Of a DNA stretch of 64,000 nt, positions 61,842-64,000 are shown piece after piece. The translations under genes were made by a program, and so were the position numbers. The notes below the pieces were generated by a model, which was not told the DNA's origin, made no database searches, and worked only from the letters and a program-made list of their open reading frames with translations. The DNA comes from Pantoea ananatis LMG 2665 (lineage in GTDB: Bacteria > Pseudomonadota > Gammaproteobacteria > Enterobacterales > Enterobacteriaceae), in contig NZ_JMJJ01000017.1 of assembly GCF_000710035.2 (NCBI RefSeq), positions 62,001 through 126,000 on the forward strand, read 5' to 3'. Position 1 is the stretch's first letter; every line of letters begins with the position of its first letter.

Positions 61842-62398
61842 GCCACGCCTCGTGCTGTTTTTAAGAAGGACGCGAAGCGGTCCAGTGCAATGCGACGGTT
61901 TGAGATTTCATTTTTCTTGTCGCCCATCTCAGCGAAGGTTTGATCGTAGCCTTCAGGAATAAACACGCAGTCCCACTGAAAACCACGCGGGCCCGCCGGT
62001 TTTGAGGCAATAGTGCCACGTAATTCGCCGTAAAACTGATACATTTTGCGCCCGTCACAATAGCCCAGTACGGTTTTGGCCGTGACACCCTGGCTATCGA
62101 GGCCATTAACGAGGGAGGCAAAACGATCGGCATCCAGCCGGTTCCAGAATATGCGCGTCAGCCCCGCAGGCAGGCCATTCAGCCCATCGAGATAAAGTCC
62201 GGTATGCTCAACGAAGAGAGGACGCCCAATAATTGAGAAGGCTTTTGTGAGTTTGTCCCGCACCAAATCCAGCTCATTCTCTGTTTGAATTTCTTCAATA
62301 CGACGAGCGATCGGCAAGACTTCGACGCCCACTGGCTCCAGGATTTCACGCACCTCCGCCAGTTTTTGCTCATTAGCCGAAAGGAATCTGATTTTCAT
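61838..62398 (-). CDS. HAM1/RdgB-family nucleotide-binding protein with altered active site
   Basis: 186 residues with the non-canonical purine NTP pyrophosphatase fold: N-terminal FLSANEQKLAEVREIL (usual SANxxKxxEV), LFVEHTGLYLDGLNGLPAGL, and C-terminal KKNEISNRRIALDRF. In housekeeping RdgB the second block is E-D-S/T-G and the third S-H-R. Here the catalytic Asp is His65 and the His is Asn167, so hydrolysis may be weak while inosine/xanthosine nucleotide binding could persist. It shares an overlapping start/stop with the SIR2-like gene and has its own promoter region upstream. GGAAG precedes the ATG. It is not the chromosomal rdgB. Confidence 0.85.
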   Translation of the reverse strand: MKIRFLSANEQKLAEVREILEPVGVEVLPIARRIEEIQTENELDLVRDKLTKAFSIIGRPLFVEHTGLYLDGLNGLPAGLTRIFWNRLDADRFASLVNGLDSQGVTAKTVLGYCDGRKMYQFYGELRGTIASKPAGPRGFQWDCVFIPEGYDQTFAEMGDKKNEISNRRIALDRFASFLKTARGVA

Positions 62399-62432
62399 AC
62401 TTCTTCCAGGTGAATTAGTTTGCCTCAGACAG

Positions 62433-62445
62433 CGCTATCATAGCG
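62433..62445 (-). promoter_or_regulatory. Palindrome over putative -10 of HAM1-SIR2 operon
   Basis: CGCTAT-C-ATAGCG contains, on the minus strand, TATGAT as a possible -10, about 35 bases upstream of the first start codon. Could be an operator or chance. Confidence 0.4.
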
Positions 62446-62570
62446 GCAGAATGGAGGATTAACGCTGGTCAGTGTAGCGCAAATCCCTGACTTTCTGGCC
62501 TGGCAATTACGTCAAAACGTGATGGATCAGCGATTTGCGCCGGGCCGAAGGGGAGAAAGCAGGGGAAGCA

Positions 62571-62590
62571 AGCGCCCCGGGTGAGGCGCT
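62571..62590 (-). terminator. Hairpin after fhuE
   Basis: AGCGCC, loop CCGGGTGA, GGCGCT, 21 bases downstream of the fhuE stop; no marked U-run. Confidence 0.4.
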
Positions 62591-62611
62591 CACTGGTGAA
62601 AGTCCGCGTCT

Positions 62612-64000
62612 TCAGAAACGGTAGCTGGCAGTCACAGAGACGTTGCGGGGTTCACCGTAAACGATGTCCCCCGCAACATTCGTGTCATAGGTTTTATCAA
62701 AGAGATTATTAATATTGCCCTGAACAGCAAAATTTTTCGTCACCTGGTAGCGGCTAAATAAATTGACTAACGCATAGCTGCCCTGCTCAGCACGCCACGT
62801 TCCGTTTCCTTCCGGTGCCGAATTATCGCTCCAGACGTGCGTTTGCCATTTCACTCCGCCACCCACAGTCAGATCAGGGAACATGGGTAAACGGTAGCGC
62901 GTAAAGACGTTTAACTGCGTTCGCGGTAAGTCGGGTTTTACCGCCGTGCCATCACGCTGTTCGGCAATATAACGCGTGCCTCCCAGGGTCATCTGCCAGT
63001 TATCTGTGATTGCGCCGTTAATTTCGAATTCAATTCCTCGGCTTACCGTACCATTTTTGCCTTCATACGCTGACTCGGTGGTACCCGGAATAATGCGACC
63101 GGTGGTCTGTGCCACATTATCCAGCTCAGCCCGAAAGACCGAGACTGACGTGGTCAAGCGGCTGTCGAACCAGTCAGATTTAACGCCGGCTTCGTAGTTC
63201 TTACCAATAACCGGCGCCAGATAGGCACCTGAGAGATCACGATATGACTGCGGTTGAAACACGGAAGTATAGCTGGCGTACGTTGACCAGTTCTCATCAA
63301 TGTCATAAATCAGACCCGCATAAGGCGTGATGTTATTTTTTTCCATATCGTTGGTCAGTGTATTTTTGCTCCAACGGGTGTAACGTGCGCCCAGTATCAG
63401 ATTTAACGGATCCGCCAGTGAAATACGGGTGGCAAGGTAGCCCGAGCTTTGTCGGGTAATATCCTGCTGGGACAGGGTGCGCGCCGCCCAATCCGTTTCC
63501 GGGAACTGGCCGTCAAAAAGGTTAAAATTCCCCAATTCTTCTGGCGAGATATTCGCAAAAGTACCGTAGTAAGTGTTTTTTTGTTTGCTGTAGCTAACAC
63601 CGACCATTAATTCATGGGTGCGCCCGAAGAGTTGATAAGGGCCACTGGCAAAAGTATCCACAGCATCGACTTGACGTTTGGCTGCATTATATCCCGTGCC
63701 CGCAACGACAGGATAATCCGCATAGGGAGAAACGCCTGCACCCGTATTTTTGTCAAAATAGCCGGCGATATACATCATTTTGCTGTTAAGCGTTGACCGA
63801 TCATGGGTGCCGTTAAGGGTCCATTGCCATCCACTTGCAAAAGTGTGTTTGAGCCGGGCAAAGAGTTTTCTGCTCTCTTTATCGTTATAAGTCCAGTCAG
63901 GGGCGGTATTAAAGCCGCGACGAAAATGGGTTTTACTACCGTCTGTGTACCAACGCGGTAAACCGCCCCACATTGGGCTGTCAGTATTCAGCTGCTGAAA
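62612..64000 (-). CDS. fhuE: TonB-dependent ferric siderophore receptor FhuE, N-terminus outside window
   Basis: 462 C-terminal residues of an outer-membrane receptor; the frame is open to the right edge. It follows E. coli FhuE (receptor for coprogen, ferrioxamine B and rhodotorulic acid) closely: SPMWGGLPRWYTDGS, NTAPDWTYNDKE, LFGRTHELMVGVSYSKQ, PLNLILGARYTRW, STYASYTSVFQPQ, and the C-terminal strand VSVTASYRF with terminal Phe. The plug and TonB box lie beyond the window, so Fur control cannot be examined. Confidence 0.9.
   Translation of the reverse strand, partial: FQQLNTDSPMWGGLPRWYTDGSKTHFRRGFNTAPDWTYNDKESRKLFARLKHTFASGWQWTLNGTHDRSTLNSKMMYIAGYFDKNTGAGVSPYADYPVVAGTGYNAAKRQVDAVDTFASGPYQLFGRTHELMVGVSYSKQKNTYYGTFANISPEELGNFNLFDGQFPETDWAARTLSQQDITRQSSGYLATRISLADPLNLILGARYTRWSKNTLTNDMEKNNITPYAGLIYDIDENWSTYASYTSVFQPQSYRDLSGAYLAPVIGKNYEAGVKSDWFDSRLTTSVSVFRAELDNVAQTTGRIIPGTTESAYEGKNGTVSRGIEFEINGAITDNWQMTLGGTRYIAEQRDGTAVKPDLPRTQLNVFTRYRLPMFPDLTVGGGVKWQTHVWSDNSAPEGNGTWRAEQGSYALVNLFSRYQVTKNFAVQGNINNLFDKTYDTNVAGDIVYGEPRNVSVTASYRF

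Overview
The window looks like chromosome of a plant- or environment-associated enterobacterium of the Erwiniaceae type (Pantoea/Erwinia). This rests on family recognition, not on a search. The pointers are a tyrosine phenol-lyase very close to that of Erwinia herbicola/Pantoea agglomerans, a periplasmic chorismate mutase of the kind first described there, a cyclic beta-1,2-glucan synthase, and enterobacterial arn, bud, yebG and fhuE genes. I saw no rRNA, tRNA or CRISPR array.

Layout. 1-5887 (-): first about 1960 codons of a cyclic beta-1,2-glucan synthase. 6.0-7.1 kb: a gene-poor stretch with a 52-codon zinc-ribbon gene, an IS30-family transposase remnant, an MFS transporter scrap and stacked inverted repeats. 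7.2-10.3 kb: periplasmic chorismate mutase and a FliA-type chemoreceptor. 10.4-17.9 kb (-): the lipid A aminoarabinose operon arnBCADTEF behind a PmrA-box promoter, with a one-base frameshift in arnC. 18.2-20.3 kb: small stress or unknown genes and MipA/OmpV. 20.4-26.7 kb (+): two-component system, RND adaptor and RND pump, translationally coupled. 26.8-35.7 kb: second chemoreceptor, EamA/AraC divergent pair, two tiny single-span membrane proteins, an esterase, a fructuronate-reductase-like enzyme and a 64-residue orphan. 36.1-39.4 kb (-): tyrosine phenol-lyase and tyrosine transporter with upstream TyrR boxes. 39.7-47.0 kb: a PdxA-like gene divergent from a six-gene catabolic operon (Fe-alcohol dehydrogenase, DapA-family aldolase, Na+ symporter, sialidase-fold enzyme, YhcH, SDR) whose substrate is unknown. 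47.2-51.5 kb: cupin, NlpA/MetQ lipoprotein, an orphan phage antirepressor behind a LexA box, type II lumazine synthase, DUF1348 protein and a lipoprotein. 51.7-56.0 kb: budABC with divergent budR. 56.5-60.3 kb: glutamate dehydrogenase, third FliA-type chemoreceptor, cupin. 60.6-62.4 kb (-): SOS gene yebG and a two-gene operon of a HAM1/RdgB-like protein with an altered active site plus a SIR2-like protein. 62.6-64.0 kb: C-terminal part of the siderophore receptor FhuE.

The most interesting system is the HAM1-SIR2 pair (61.0-62.4 kb). It looks like a nucleotide sensor coupled to an NAD+-consuming effector, a known plan in anti-phage defence. Next are the uncharacterised sialidase/aldolase/PdxA catabolic cluster, the orphan antirepressor with a LexA box inside its promoter, and several small genes below usual ORF cut-offs. 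Regulatory sites agree with gene content: all three chemoreceptors have sigma-28 promoters, arn has a PmrA box, tpl has TyrR boxes and yebG has a LexA box.
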